The notes under the pieces: generated by a model
Seen by the model: the letters and a program-made list of their open reading frames with translations, nothing else
Told to the model about the DNA's origin: nothing
Database searches by the model: none
In this document: piece after piece, positions 1 through 9,269 of the stretch
Layout of the letters: the number at the start of each line of letters is the position of its first letter
How positions within the stretch are numbered: the stretch's first letter is position 1
Position numbers and translations under genes: made by a program
Assembly (NCBI GenBank): GCA_944389455.1
Contig: CALXMK010000006.1
Span: 62,001 to 126,000 of the forward strand
DNA length: 64,000 nt
Origin: an uncultured Verrucomicrobiota bacterium
Lineage (GTDB): Bacteria > Verrucomicrobiota > Verrucomicrobiia > Limisphaerales > UBA1412
Reading direction: 5' to 3'

Positions 1-1
1 A

Positions 2-1099
2 GAATTAGTAAAATTACAAAAAGGTGATCCTGAAAATCTGGAAATTTGGAAACAGATGATCCAGCTTTCACAGTCTCAATTCAATATGATCTATGATCGC
101 TTAAATGTAAAATTTGACTATACATTAGGTGAGAGTTTTTATAATGATAGATTAAAAGGTATTGTTTCAGAGCTTGTAGAAAAAAGGATAGCCGAAGAGA
201 GCCAAGGAGCCTACGCAGTCTTTTTTAAAGAGGATCCTGAGTTGAAAGAACACCCTGCGATTATTCAAAAAAGAGACGGAGCAGCCAATTATGCCACAAC
301 AGATTTGGCCACGTTGGAGTATCGTATGAAAACTTGGAATCCAAATCAAATTATCTATGTGACAGATGGTAGACAGCAACTTCATTTCAAACAGGTTTTT
401 TCTATTTTTAAGCAATGGAAAGGTTCCTCTCCAATCAAATTAACTCATGTCTGGTTTGGTACTATTTTAGGAGAGAATGGAAAACCTTTTAAAACTCGTT
501 CCGGAGAGGTGATTAAATTGGTCGATCTCTTAGATGAAGCAGAAGAAAGGGCATTAGCTGTTGTCCAGGAGAAAAATCCGAATTTGCCTTTAGAAATTCA
601 AAAAAATATCGCTCGTGTTGTAGGAATTGGAGCTATTAAATATGCAGATCTCCTTCCTAATCGGCAGAGTGATTATATGTTTGATTGGAATAAGATGCTT
701 GCTTTCAATGGAAATACGGCACCGTATCTTCTTTATGCTTATACAAGGATTCAAAGTATTTTCCGTAAATATGAAAAAGAGAAAAGTAAAGCTTTTGATA
801 TTTCCCAAATAAGTGAAGAGGATATTTTCTATCAGGAGACTTATGAGTTTGCTCTAGCAAAGCATTTATTTTCCTTTGGTCTTGTTCTGCAACAGGCTGC
901 GGATGATTCCAGACCCAATATTCTCTGCAATTATGTCTATGAATTGGCCGGTTTATTTGCTTCATTCTATGAGCATTGTCCTGTTCTAAAATCGCAAGGA
1001 TCAGAACAAATATCACGTTTGGCTTTGTGTCATGTTACAGCTCGTGTTTTGAAAATTGGATTACAGACTTTAGGTCTGGAAACATTAGAAGAAATGTAA
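2..1099 (+). CDS. argS: arginyl-tRNA synthetase, C-terminal part (cut by window edge)
   Basis: The reading frame is open from the window edge, so only about the last 365 residues of a class I arginyl-tRNA synthetase (usually 550-600) are present. It charges tRNA-Arg in the cytoplasm. Visible are the late Rossmann-fold segment with TTDLATLEYR, an HVWFG strand, and the KMSKS-equivalent loop FKTRSGE followed by a helix rich in acidic residues. After this comes the all-helical DALR anticodon-binding domain ending in the typical ARVLKIGLQTLGLE segment. The next gene starts 36 bp downstream with no clear terminator between, so transcription may continue into it. Identification is secure; the N-terminus lies outside the window. 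Confidence 0.95.
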   Translation, partial: ELVKLQKGDPENLEIWKQMIQLSQSQFNMIYDRLNVKFDYTLGESFYNDRLKGIVSELVEKRIAEESQGAYAVFFKEDPELKEHPAIIQKRDGAANYATTDLATLEYRMKTWNPNQIIYVTDGRQQLHFKQVFSIFKQWKGSSPIKLTHVWFGTILGENGKPFKTRSGEVIKLVDLLDEAEERALAVVQEKNPNLPLEIQKNIARVVGIGAIKYADLLPNRQSDYMFDWNKMLAFNGNTAPYLLYAYTRIQSIFRKYEKEKSKAFDISQISEEDIFYQETYEFALAKHLFSFGLVLQQAADDSRPNILCNYVYELAGLFASFYEHCPVLKSQGSEQISRLALCHVTARVLKIGLQTLGLETLEEM

Positions 1100-1135
1100 A
1101 TAATAGTTAAACCTTTATAATCTTTAAAAACGAAA

Positions 1136-4100
1136 ATGAATTGGAAAAAATGGCTGTCTCTCGCAGGGGGGGCAATAATTGTATTAATTTTTTTAGCGTA
1201 CTTAATTTTTACAAGTTCTTTCTTTCTTAAGAGAGTCGCATTACCGATAGCAGGAAATTTCCTTAAGATGGAAATAAAAGCTGATTCGATTGACTTGGAT
1301 GGGCTTTCAAAGATTTCGATTCAAAATTTAAAACTCACACCCAACAATGAAGAGACTATTTTGGAAGCAGCCGAGATTCAGATAAGCCTCAGCAGTTTTT
1401 CTTCTCCAATTAGCATAGAGGAGGTCTTTTTAGACAAAGCGTCTATAAATATTGTTCAGACTCCAGATGGAGGTAATTTGGCTGCTGTTCTGGCTCTATT
1501 CTCAGCAGAAGAGGAAGAAAAGGCTCCGTTAGAATTGTCGCTGGTATTAAAGAATCTTATTATTCAAAATTCTTCTGTAAAATGGAGAATGATTGGAGAA
1601 GATGATTCCTTGATGGGAGCTGAGTTGAAAAATATTAATCTCACGGGTAAAGAGATTGGAAATGAATTAAATGGCAAGGTTTCATTGCAATCCATTTTGT
1701 CTTTCTTTATGGGAAGCGATTGTAAGGCGGTTCCGGAAAACCTTCTGAGCGGTGCTCTTGCTGCTGATTTAACGGTTCCTCTGACGAAAGAGTTTATGCC
1801 TGGAATAATTAGCGGAGGAATAAATTGGGGGTTTTCTGAGACAGACGGAATGTTTAACCCTTTGCATAGTCATGGAATTGACTTGGATGTGGCTCTTTCT
1901 CTGGAACAAATTCAAAAATTAGTCCTCAATATAAACAAAGGGGAAGAACAGTTGGGAAACATTGTTCTCAACGGCAATATTAATTTGAGTGATTTAGGTG
2001 GAGAATTTAATTATGATATCAACGGGGTTGATTCTCGCCTTTTAAATGCCTTTATAGCTTCTCCAAAAGTGAAATTAGATCAGACATTTATTTCTACTAA
2101 AGGTAGTTTGAAAGTTTATGATTTACTCAATAACTATGCCATAAAATCTCAAACAAAGATTCAAGAGTTGACGCTTATTTTGGATGAACCTTCTCCTGCT
2201 ATTTCTTTGGAAAGCGATTTGGATTTAGAAGTTGATCTTACTCAACAATTAATGAGAATGAATAAACTTTATGCAAAAGGGGTTATAGGAAATAAGGAAT
2301 TCATTTCCACAGAATTAACAGATAAATTGGTCATTTCGTGGGCAAAAGATAAAATGCAGACAGAAATCCCTGATGCGAGTTTTCAGACAAAATTTAATTT
2401 TGATTTGGCTGCTTGGGAACAAACAGGCTTAATCAATAGTATAATTAATATTGCTGTTAAGGAACAGGGAACAAAGGTTGAGCTTGTCTCTCTACTTAAA
2501 CTTGAAGATGTCGATGCCTTTGGTTATCAGGCGACAGGTGAGATAAATTTTGAAAATATTTTCTCTGTAATGGATGCCGGCTGCGAATTTGCCGGACGTT
2601 TGGATGTGAAGGATCTGACATTGGGGAGAGGTGAATTAAAACTTCAGGAATTAGCTTTTAACTCTAATCACAAAATTGGCATCTCCCGTGAACCGGCCAT
2701 CTATTTGCAGAATTTCAATATTGCGTTTAAAGCGACTGATAAAGCATCAAATAAAATCTCTATGGCAGGGAAATTGGATATGCATGATTATTCTAATCTT
2801 TCTTTTCTTAACATTGACACAGATGGGGTGGATTTAACTCCTGTTCTGCGCTGGACTAAAGGATTAATGGCAAAGCTTAATACGATTTCCGCTATTGAGA
2901 ATGAATCACTCTCACAAGAAGCTGAGTTAATAACTAAGAAATCTGTTCAAGAAGATACTCATTCCACAATCACAGGAATAAATTTGCCTGTGAAAAATTT
3001 TGAAAGCAAAATTTCAATGAAGCATATTTATGCCGAGATGATCCATATTGAGAATTTTGACCTGGATCTTTCGATTAAGACGAATGATCTTAATTTGACT
3101 ATTAATCCCATGAAAGTTCTTGCTGGTGAAACTGAGGGGAGCATCGAGCTTGCCAGTAAGGTCAATTTGGAGGATTTATCCGTTGGATTAACCTATAATA
3201 TTTCTGGAATTGACGAAAATATCTTAAATGAGCTGTTACCGGTAGATTTCTACCGGATTCAGAAGGTCTTAATTTCCTCTAAGGGGAATATCCAAGTTTC
3301 CAACTCATTACAAGAATTTCATTTAGGTTTACAATCTGATGTGAAAGATTTATTGATAGAGAACCTAAATACTCAAAGTTTATCTCTTGATTCTGATTTT
3401 GATCTAAACTTGAACTTGGCCAAAGGAACGGTGCTTGCCGAAAAACTTGACTTTTCCACTTTGCTAGGGACTAAAGAAATTTTATCTGCAGGCTTAACAA
3501 AACCTCTGTCATTTTCATGGACCGGAGGAGAAAATTCTCAAATAAATGATTCCAATTGGAAGGTTGTTTTCAATTTGAGTGCTGATGAGTGGAAAGCACT
3601 TTTGAGTGATCCAAATGCTAAGGGAAGTGTAACCGGTCTATTTAATCTTAATGTAACCGAATCTGGTAGGGAACTTACTTTTAACGGGAATATTGGTATT
3701 GATGCTTTGTCTGCAGGTGGATATTCAGCTTCCGGCAATGTTAAAGCGGATGGAATTTTGAATAAGAATGCGAATGATTATTCATTTACGGGACTTATTG
3801 ATGCTGGCAATTTCATGGTGCAGGGTGACATGCTTGATATCAAAGACTTCTCGGCGAAAACAGAATATGAATTTGCACTGGACTCTGAAATTTTCGATAT
3901 TAGAAAATTAGTTATAAATTGGTCCCCAACTTATCGGGCCAAAAATGAGATTCAATTTACAGGAAGCATTGCTTACTCAGACCTATCAAAGCCTTCTCGC
4001 ATTAATATCGCTGCGGAATCACTAGATTTTACTCCACAACTTTCTTGGTTGAAATCATCAGCTCAGCCAACCGAACTGCAGGAAGGGGTTCAGACAAATG

Positions 4101-5224
4101 CACTCATTGAAACACCTGTTGCTTCCGCAAGTCAGGATCACTCTCTACCTTTACCCAAAACAGAGCCAGAGGCAATCGATTTCCCTGTTAAGGATTTTGA
4201 ATGCAATATTGATCTTGGTGTTGCTTATTTGCAGGAGATGTTTATGAGTAATGTAACTATGGGGGTCTTTGCTAAAACAAATGTTGTAAGTATAGAAATT
4301 GACTCTATCAATCTTAATGGAGGAGATGCTACTGCACAGATGTCGTTGGATTTAGGCAAGAAAGGCTATATTTATAGTTTAAATTATGATGCTCCTTCTA
4401 TCCCGGTTGCTCCAATATTCGATTTCCTCCAATCTGACTTACCAAGCGAAATTTCAGAGGGGAGTTTTTATGCCGTAGGATCTATTAACGGTTCAGGTGT
4501 GACGGAAGCTTCTATACAAAAAAATTTAAATTTTCACACGATTGCCGGATTAACCAATATCGTATTTAAACCGATTAATGCTACTTATCAAGTTGCTCTG
4601 AAACCGATTTTAGCCGTGTTAAGAGTAAGTGAATTAGTTTCAGCACCTATTCTGGGGGTTCAAGCTGATGTTGAAGGAATGAATGGTAATTTGACTATCA
4701 ACTCTGCCAGGGTAATTACTGATTCTTTTGAGGCGGATGTAACCGGCGATATAGAAATGAATTCTGTCTTGATGGATTCACCTTTGAATTTACCGGTCAC
4801 ATTTTATCTTGAGGAAGGAATTGCCAAACGTTCCAATATGACATTGACACAAGCTAAGACTAACTCGGTTGGTTTTCTGGCTATGCCTCAATTTGTCACA
4901 ATTAAGGGAACACCGGCAGAGTGGAAGATTGATCTCAAAGAGACTGTTATTACTGGTTTGCTTTTAAAATCTGGAGTTGGGGCTGTCTCTGATGTGGGAA
5001 GTACTGCAGACAAAATTGTTGGTAATATAGGAGGATTATTAATAGGAGATACAAACAATACGAATGGTGTCAAAGGAATAGTCCAGGGAGTGGGAGAATT
5101 GGTAGGCATTCGTAATGGTAATGATACCAATACAGTTGATAACGATTCTACGACTAACAATACTAGTACAAATAACATAAAGAAGCATTTTGATGATCTA
5201 ATTAACATTTTCAAGAATCGATGA
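1136..5224 (+). CDS. large AsmA/TamB-like membrane-anchored protein with three internal repeats
   Basis: 1362 residues. A single N-terminal membrane segment (about residues 8-28) is followed by a very long, beta-rich, hydrophilic region, which predicts a periplasmic protein anchored in the inner membrane. The N-terminal pattern (TM, then SIDLDGLSKISIQNLKL, then a strand pair) is that of the AsmA-like/DUF748 group linked to lipid transport and outer-membrane homeostasis. About 395-residue units recur three times, starting near residues 248, 640 and 1039, each with a Y(D/N)I(N/S)G(V/I)D-type strand and a VK(N/D)FE boundary motif before repeats 2 and 3. The last 50 residues are Asn/Thr/Asp-rich low complexity. 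The ATG has no Shine-Dalgarno site. Its stop overlaps the start of the next gene by 4 bp. The exact function is unknown. Confidence 0.6.
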   Translation: MNWKKWLSLAGGAIIVLIFLAYLIFTSSFFLKRVALPIAGNFLKMEIKADSIDLDGLSKISIQNLKLTPNNEETILEAAEIQISLSSFSSPISIEEVFLDKASINIVQTPDGGNLAAVLALFSAEEEEKAPLELSLVLKNLIIQNSSVKWRMIGEDDSLMGAELKNINLTGKEIGNELNGKVSLQSILSFFMGSDCKAVPENLLSGALAADLTVPLTKEFMPGIISGGINWGFSETDGMFNPLHSHGIDLDVALSLEQIQKLVLNINKGEEQLGNIVLNGNINLSDLGGEFNYDINGVDSRLLNAFIASPKVKLDQTFISTKGSLKVYDLLNNYAIKSQTKIQELTLILDEPSPAISLESDLDLEVDLTQQLMRMNKLYAKGVIGNKEFISTELTDKLVISWAKDKMQTEIPDASFQTKFNFDLAAWEQTGLINSIINIAVKEQGTKVELVSLLKLEDVDAFGYQATGEINFENIFSVMDAGCEFAGRLDVKDLTLGRGELKLQELAFNSNHKIGISREPAIYLQNFNIAFKATDKASNKISMAGKLDMHDYSNLSFLNIDTDGVDLTPVLRWTKGLMAKLNTISAIENESLSQEAELITKKSVQEDTHSTITGINLPVKNFESKISMKHIYAEMIHIENFDLDLSIKTNDLNLTINPMKVLAGETEGSIELASKVNLEDLSVGLTYNISGIDENILNELLPVDFYRIQKVLISSKGNIQVSNSLQEFHLGLQSDVKDLLIENLNTQSLSLDSDFDLNLNLAKGTVLAEKLDFSTLLGTKEILSAGLTKPLSFSWTGGENSQINDSNWKVVFNLSADEWKALLSDPNAKGSVTGLFNLNVTESGRELTFNGNIGIDALSAGGYSASGNVKADGILNKNANDYSFTGLIDAGNFMVQGDMLDIKDFSAKTEYEFALDSEIFDIRKLVINWSPTYRAKNEIQFTGSIAYSDLSKPSRINIAAESLDFTPQLSWLKSSAQPTELQEGVQTNALIETPVASASQDHSLPLPKTEPEAIDFPVKDFECNIDLGVAYLQEMFMSNVTMGVFAKTNVVSIEIDSINLNGGDATAQMSLDLGKKGYIYSLNYDAPSIPVAPIFDFLQSDLPSEISEGSFYAVGSINGSGVTEASIQKNLNFHTIAGLTNIVFKPINATYQVALKPILAVLRVSELVSAPILGVQADVEGMNGNLTINSARVITDSFEADVTGDIEMNSVLMDSPLNLPVTFYLEEGIAKRSNMTLTQAKTNSVGFLAMPQFVTIKGTPAEWKIDLKETVITGLLLKSGVGAVSDVGSTADKIVGNIGGLLIGDTNNTNGVKGIVQGVGELVGIRNGNDTNTVDNDSTTNNTSTNNIKKHFDDLINIFKNR

Positions 5225-6597
5225 ATAAAATAACTCCTATAGAATACTTTCATAAAAATCGAGAGAGAATGCTCGAAGAACTTAAAGAGCTTCTCCGAAT
5301 TCCCAGTGTTTCAGCTCAACCTTTTTATAAAGATGATGTAAAACGGTGTGCTGACTGGTTGATAAACCACTGCAAAAAAATAGGTCTAATTGCAGAGAAG
5401 AGAGAAACAGAAGGCAATCCTCTTGTCTTGGCTCGCACTCCGGGGTATAAAGAAGCAAAATATCGTTATTTGGTTTATGGACATTATGATGTTCAACCTC
5501 CGGAACCGTTAGAATTATGGACCAAAACAAAGAATCCTTTTTCTCCAGTCATTGCTGATGGAAATATTTATGGAAGAGGGACTGCGGATGATAAAGCCCA
5601 GCTTTTTATGCATTTAAAAGCTGTTGAATGCTTTTTGGCAACAGGAACCCCATTGCCATGCGGTATTTCTTTTCTCTTTGAAGGAGAAGAGGAGATTGGA
5701 AGTCGATCTCTTGAGACTTTTTTACAAAAACATGCAGAGGATCTTTCCTGCGATTTGGTTATCATATCCGATACAGGGATGCCAGCTCTTAATTGTCCGG
5801 CAGTTACTTGTGGATTAAGAGGTGTTTTGGCTCTGGAAGTCACTTTGACTGGACCTAATAGAGATTTACATTCTGGAATACATGGAGGTGCGGTCCAAAA
5901 TCCGGCTCATGTTCTTTGTTCTATGATAGCTGCTCTTCATGATCAAGATGGGAAAGTAACTGTGCCGGGATTCTATGATGAGGTCTGCAATCTTACTGAG
6001 TTTGAGAAAAAGCAATTTCTAAATCTGCCTTATAATGATGAAGAATACAAGAAGAGTCTTGGAGTGGAAGAGCTTTTTGGAGAGAAAGGGTATACTTCTA
6101 CAGAACGCAGAATGGCTCGTCCTACTTTGGAAGTCAATGGTTTAACAAGCGGATATCAAGGGAAAGGAGGAAAAACTATTATTCCATCTACTGCATCAGC
6201 TAAAATTACCTGTCGGACTGTGCCAAATCAAGATGCTAAGAGTCTCCAGAATAAGGTTTGTGCTTATTTAGAAAAAATTTGTCCTAAAACGGTTTCAATT
6301 AAAATAGAAAAGGAACAGGCTGGGAATGCTTATTTGATTGATCCCGCTGGTAAATCTGTTTCCGCTGCTATTCGTGCTTTAGAAAAGGCATTTGGATGCA
6401 AAGCAACCATTATGAGAGAAGGGGGATCTATTCCAATAGTTGTTGATTTTAAAAATTATCTTAAGGCGGATTCGTTGCTCATAGGGCTGAGTTTGCCAGA
6501 TGATAATGCTCATTCTCCAAATGAAAAATTCAGTTTGGAATGCTTTGATAAAGGGATTGAGACAAGTATCTATCTTTGGAATGAATTAGTTTCTTAA
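5221..6597 (+). CDS. M20 family metallopeptidase (dipeptidase-like)
   Basis: 458 residues, the usual length for the M20 dipeptidase/CNDP-like group. These cytosolic di-zinc enzymes cleave dipeptides or acylated amino acids. The metal- and catalysis-related motifs are in order: YGHYDVQPPEP (first zinc His and catalytic Asp), GRGTADDKAQ (bridging Asp), EGEEEIGS (catalytic Glu pair), an SDTG segment, HSGIHGG in the lid/dimerisation domain (residues about 195-330), and a C-terminal DDNAHSPNEKF with the last metal-binding His. The ATG overlaps the upstream stop (ATGA), so it is translationally coupled to the AsmA-like gene. The natural substrate cannot be deduced. A hairpin terminator follows. Confidence 0.88.
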   Translation: MNKITPIEYFHKNRERMLEELKELLRIPSVSAQPFYKDDVKRCADWLINHCKKIGLIAEKRETEGNPLVLARTPGYKEAKYRYLVYGHYDVQPPEPLELWTKTKNPFSPVIADGNIYGRGTADDKAQLFMHLKAVECFLATGTPLPCGISFLFEGEEEIGSRSLETFLQKHAEDLSCDLVIISDTGMPALNCPAVTCGLRGVLALEVTLTGPNRDLHSGIHGGAVQNPAHVLCSMIAALHDQDGKVTVPGFYDEVCNLTEFEKKQFLNLPYNDEEYKKSLGVEELFGEKGYTSTERRMARPTLEVNGLTSGYQGKGGKTIIPSTASAKITCRTVPNQDAKSLQNKVCAYLEKICPKTVSIKIEKEQAGNAYLIDPAGKSVSAAIRALEKAFGCKATIMREGGSIPIVVDFKNYLKADSLLIGLSLPDDNAHSPNEKFSLECFDKGIETSIYLWNELVS

Positions 6598-6661
6598 AAC
6601 ATATTCTAAGTTTAGAATGGCAATTATTTTTTAATTAACGAAATATAATATTAGGGAATTT

Positions 6662-6702
6662 GCTCTAGGAGTTTATTTAAGAAATACTTCTAGAGCTTTT
6701 TT
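6662..6702 (+). terminator. intrinsic terminator after the M20 peptidase
   Basis: An 11-bp stem (GCTCTAGGAGT paired with ACTTCTAGAGC, one G-T pair) with a short AT-rich loop is followed directly by TTTTTT. It ends the argS/AsmA-like/M20 transcript about 65 bp after the peptidase stop. Confidence 0.75.
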
Positions 6703-6798
6703 GTGGAATTATAACTTTTATTTTCATTATATTAGCTTATATTATTAAATAAGAAATTATTAAAAGATATCTTAATTTCGAATAAAATTTTTATAATC

Positions 6799-6826
6799 TT
6801 GACACCGTGAATAAAAACACTATGAT
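6799..6826 (+). promoter_or_regulatory. promoter of the pseudopilin gene, near-leaderless
   Basis: A perfect TTGACA (6799-6804), 16-bp spacer and TATGAT (6821-6826), the strongest sigma70-type promoter in the window. Only 12 bp separate the -10 box from the ATG at 6839, so the transcript would have a leader of about 5-6 nt and no room for a Shine-Dalgarno site. Confidence 0.7.
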
Positions 6827-6838
6827 GAAACTACTGTT

Positions 6839-7657
6839 ATGATTACTCAATTGAAAAAAGATACAAATAAGGGTTTTACGCTGATAGAACTATTGGTGGT
6901 AATCGCGATTATAGCAATTCTTGCTGGAATGCTTTTACCGGCTCTTTCGAAAGCCAAAGATAAAGCTCAGCGCACCACCTGTGTTAATAACTATAAGCAG
7001 ATTCTCCTGGCCATGAATATGTTTGCCAATGATAATTCTGATGAATTGCCTTGGCCCAATTGGGATCCTGCTGATATGGCTGGTAGACCAACAGGATGGT
7101 TATTTGCCTATGGAAATGCCAATATGTCTAAGAGAGATGACGGACGCCAATCCCTGACTAGCCAATTGGCTTTGGAACGGGCCCGTACTAATTACGCGGC
7201 AGGGAAGTATTGGCAATACATTAATGCGCAAAAGGTCTACCAATGCCCCAAAGATGGACCTCACAATAGCACCATGTTTTGGACTAGGCCCAACCAACTT
7301 TCTACGTATGTGATGAATGGTGCTTTGTGTCATTTTGGAGAAAGAGATTCTTCTTATAAAATTTCTGCTTTCAGACCGACTGCCTATTGTATGTGGGAGC
7401 CAGATGCTACATTGGATGAGGATCCAAACAGAGGAGTTAGTGTCTATAATGATGGATCAAGTTTTCCAAATCCTTCTACTGGAGAAGGGATTAATACCTG
7501 GCATGGGAATGGAGGAATTGTAGGAAATTTTTCCGGTTCTTCTTCGTACATTTCAAAAGAAGAATTCGTTCGTGAGGGCAGCTATGCGCCAAGTTTGCTG
7601 TGGTGTGTTCCAAATGCAACCTATGGAGGAGCCAAAGATCAATATGGTAATTTTTAA
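6839..7657 (+). CDS. type II secretion/type IV pilin-like pseudopilin
   Basis: 272 residues. The N-terminus has a short basic leader and the prepilin peptidase motif [22 protein letters not shown], with Glu at +5, followed by an [20 protein letters not shown] helix. This is the class III signal of the pseudopilin-like proteins that occur in many copies in Lentisphaerota, Verrucomicrobiota and Planctomycetota. The rest is a globular domain with Cys pairs. Near the end, where these proteins often carry H-G-x-G-x-x-x-F-x-D-G-H, this one has [17 protein letters not shown], so the DGH is missing. It is monocistronic, between its own promoter and terminator. An in-frame TTG at 6851 is an alternative start that would give a slightly longer leader. 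Surface or secretion role inferred; partners are not in the window. Confidence 0.8.
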   Translation: MITQLKKDTNKGFTLIELLVVIAIIAILAGMLLPALSKAKDKAQRTTCVNNYKQILLAMNMFANDNSDELPWPNWDPADMAGRPTGWLFAYGNANMSKRDDGRQSLTSQLALERARTNYAAGKYWQYINAQKVYQCPKDGPHNSTMFWTRPNQLSTYVMNGALCHFGERDSSYKISAFRPTAYCMWEPDATLDEDPNRGVSVYNDGSSFPNPSTGEGINTWHGNGGIVGNFSGSSSYISKEEFVREGSYAPSLLWCVPNATYGGAKDQYGNF

Positions 7658-7685
7658 GTTTTAATTATCTTCAATAGGAGAAGAG

Positions 7686-7714
7686 GGCACTGTTTTATCA
7701 ACAGTGCCTTTTTT
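7686..7714 (+). terminator. intrinsic terminator after the pseudopilin gene
   Basis: A perfect 9-bp stem GGCACTGTT/AACAGTGCC with a 5-nt loop, followed by TTTTTT. Confidence 0.85.
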
Positions 7715-7798
7715 AATGTAGATTTCCATTTTTTAGGTGTTTAATTAAAAAAAATAAATTAAACTGATCTCTCTGTTTTACAGAGGTAAATAGGGCAA

Positions 7799-9034
7799 GT
7801 GAATCCCAAAAGTACATTTTTTAAGCAAAGTTGTTGGATGATTATTTCAACAACTATAGGAGGAATTTTGATGTGGAGTGTTCATCGCATCGCCAGTGAA
7901 TATCTTCCTCAGTCTGAATATGGAACTTTAGGTATGTTCTTGAGATGCTTAAATTTAATCACTATTCCAGCCTGTGGATTACAAACCGCTTTTGCCAGGC
8001 AAACAGCTATTTCACTTACAGATACAGAGCGGTCCCATCTTAGTTATTTGATCTCTCAAATCTCAAAATATATAATTATCTTATGGATAGTTTGCATGTT
8101 AGGAGTATGTTGTTGCTTTCATCCTATTATTGAGATTCTTAAACTCTCAGAGAGTTTTGTTTTTTTTGCTGGAGTGACGTCTCTTTTAATTCTTTTGCGT
8201 CCAATTGGAATTGGGGTGCTGCAGGGAGAGCAGAACTTTCTTTGGATTGGGTGGACTCAAATTCTCGATGGAGCTATCCGTTTGGGAACAATTTCTCTGA
8301 TTTTGATTTTTTTTGCAAGAACTGCGGCCTCTTCACTCATTGGAGTTTTAGGAGGAGTCGTCGTTTGTATCGCAATTTGTTTATGGAAAATTTATCCCTT
8401 ATATATGCACCCTCGGAAGAAATGTTCTATTTCTCGCTGGTGTTTAGATCTGATACCGATCACTCTTGGAACTGGAATCCCTCTTTTTATGATCAGTGCA
8501 GATACACTGATTGTACAAGCAGTCTTTTCGGATAAAGAAATTGCCATTTATGCCGCTGCCGGTATTGTTACTCAGGCCCTGATTTTCTTTACAATTCCAG
8601 TTACTTCCGTCATGTTTCCCAAGATAGCTCGCAATACTGCGTATGGTAACAGAACATCTGTCTTTTTTCTGGGATTAGGATTAACTGCCGCTTTGACAGG
8701 AAGCGTTGTTTTGGGAGTATTTCTGTTTCCGAAATTGCCTATTCAAATTATGTTTTCAAGCGAGTTTCTGCCTGCAGCAGAATTGCTTCCATGGTTTGCT
8801 TTATCAATGTTTCCTTTGGCATTAACGACCGTATTGATTAACAATCTATTAGCAACAGGGAAATATGTATGCGTTTATTGGCTTTGGGGAATTGCCGCTA
8901 TTTACATTTGCGTCTTAATTCTAAAGCATGATTCTCTCCAGCAAGTTATTGCTATTATAGGAGGATTTAATCTCATTATGCTTGGGGTTGTAATTTACTT
9001 TAATCTCCGATCTGTTCTTCTAAAGAATAATTAG
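7799..9034 (+). CDS. oligosaccharide flippase/polysaccharide export family membrane protein
   Basis: 411 residues with about 12 hydrophobic segments spread over the whole length, typical of the MATE-like MVF/Wzx superfamily that flips lipid-linked sugars across the inner membrane. The N-terminal STTIGGILMWSVHRIASEYL segment followed by LPQSEYGTLGMF matches the polysaccharide-biosynthesis/flippase N-terminal pattern (a pair of helices, then a charged turn with a conserved E-Y-G). The frame begins at a GTG with a weak GAGGT about 14 bp upstream; the next in-frame ATG would cut into the first helix. It stands alone: no glycosyltransferases or polymerase lie nearby, so the substrate is unknown. 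It ends 7 bp from a convergent gene. Confidence 0.72.
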   Translation: MNPKSTFFKQSCWMIISTTIGGILMWSVHRIASEYLPQSEYGTLGMFLRCLNLITIPACGLQTAFARQTAISLTDTERSHLSYLISQISKYIIILWIVCMLGVCCCFHPIIEILKLSESFVFFAGVTSLLILLRPIGIGVLQGEQNFLWIGWTQILDGAIRLGTISLILIFFARTAASSLIGVLGGVVVCIAICLWKIYPLYMHPRKKCSISRWCLDLIPITLGTGIPLFMISADTLIVQAVFSDKEIAIYAAAGIVTQALIFFTIPVTSVMFPKIARNTAYGNRTSVFFLGLGLTAALTGSVVLGVFLFPKLPIQIMFSSEFLPAAELLPWFALSMFPLALTTVLINNLLATGKYVCVYWLWGIAAIYICVLILKHDSLQQVIAIIGGFNLIMLGVVIYFNLRSVLLKNN

Positions 9035-9041
9035 GATAAAA

Positions 9042-9254
9042 TTACATCCATTCTCTATTATGATAGAGCCAGAGACAAAGTCCCAGTAGTGAGGCAAGAA
9101 GAATTCCTGTGAGAAAAGCTATCAGCTGTGTGTTCCGTCTCCATTTTTTGGCCCCGCGCCCTTGTCCGGGCAGGAGGTAGTAACGGTCTGCTTCTCTTTT
9201 TTTTCTTTTTTCTGCCTCTCGTTCGCTTAATCTGTTTTCTCTGGAAGTCCCCAT
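9042..9254 (-). CDS. small single-pass membrane protein, unknown
   Basis: 70 residues: a strongly basic, charged N-terminal half (SEREAEKRKKREADR, then a Gly/Arg segment), one transmembrane helix at about residues 44-63, and a short polar tail, predicting cytoplasmic N-terminus orientation. No family recognised. It is the last gene of a three-gene minus-strand group (Lon-domain protein, DUF1844 protein, this one), 15 bp after the DUF1844 gene, which supports its being real. Confidence 0.6.
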   Translation of the reverse strand: MGTSRENRLSEREAEKRKKREADRYYLLPGQGRGAKKWRRNTQLIAFLTGILLASLLGLCLWLYHNREWM

Positions 9255-9269
9255 AGTACAGTTGTGGTA

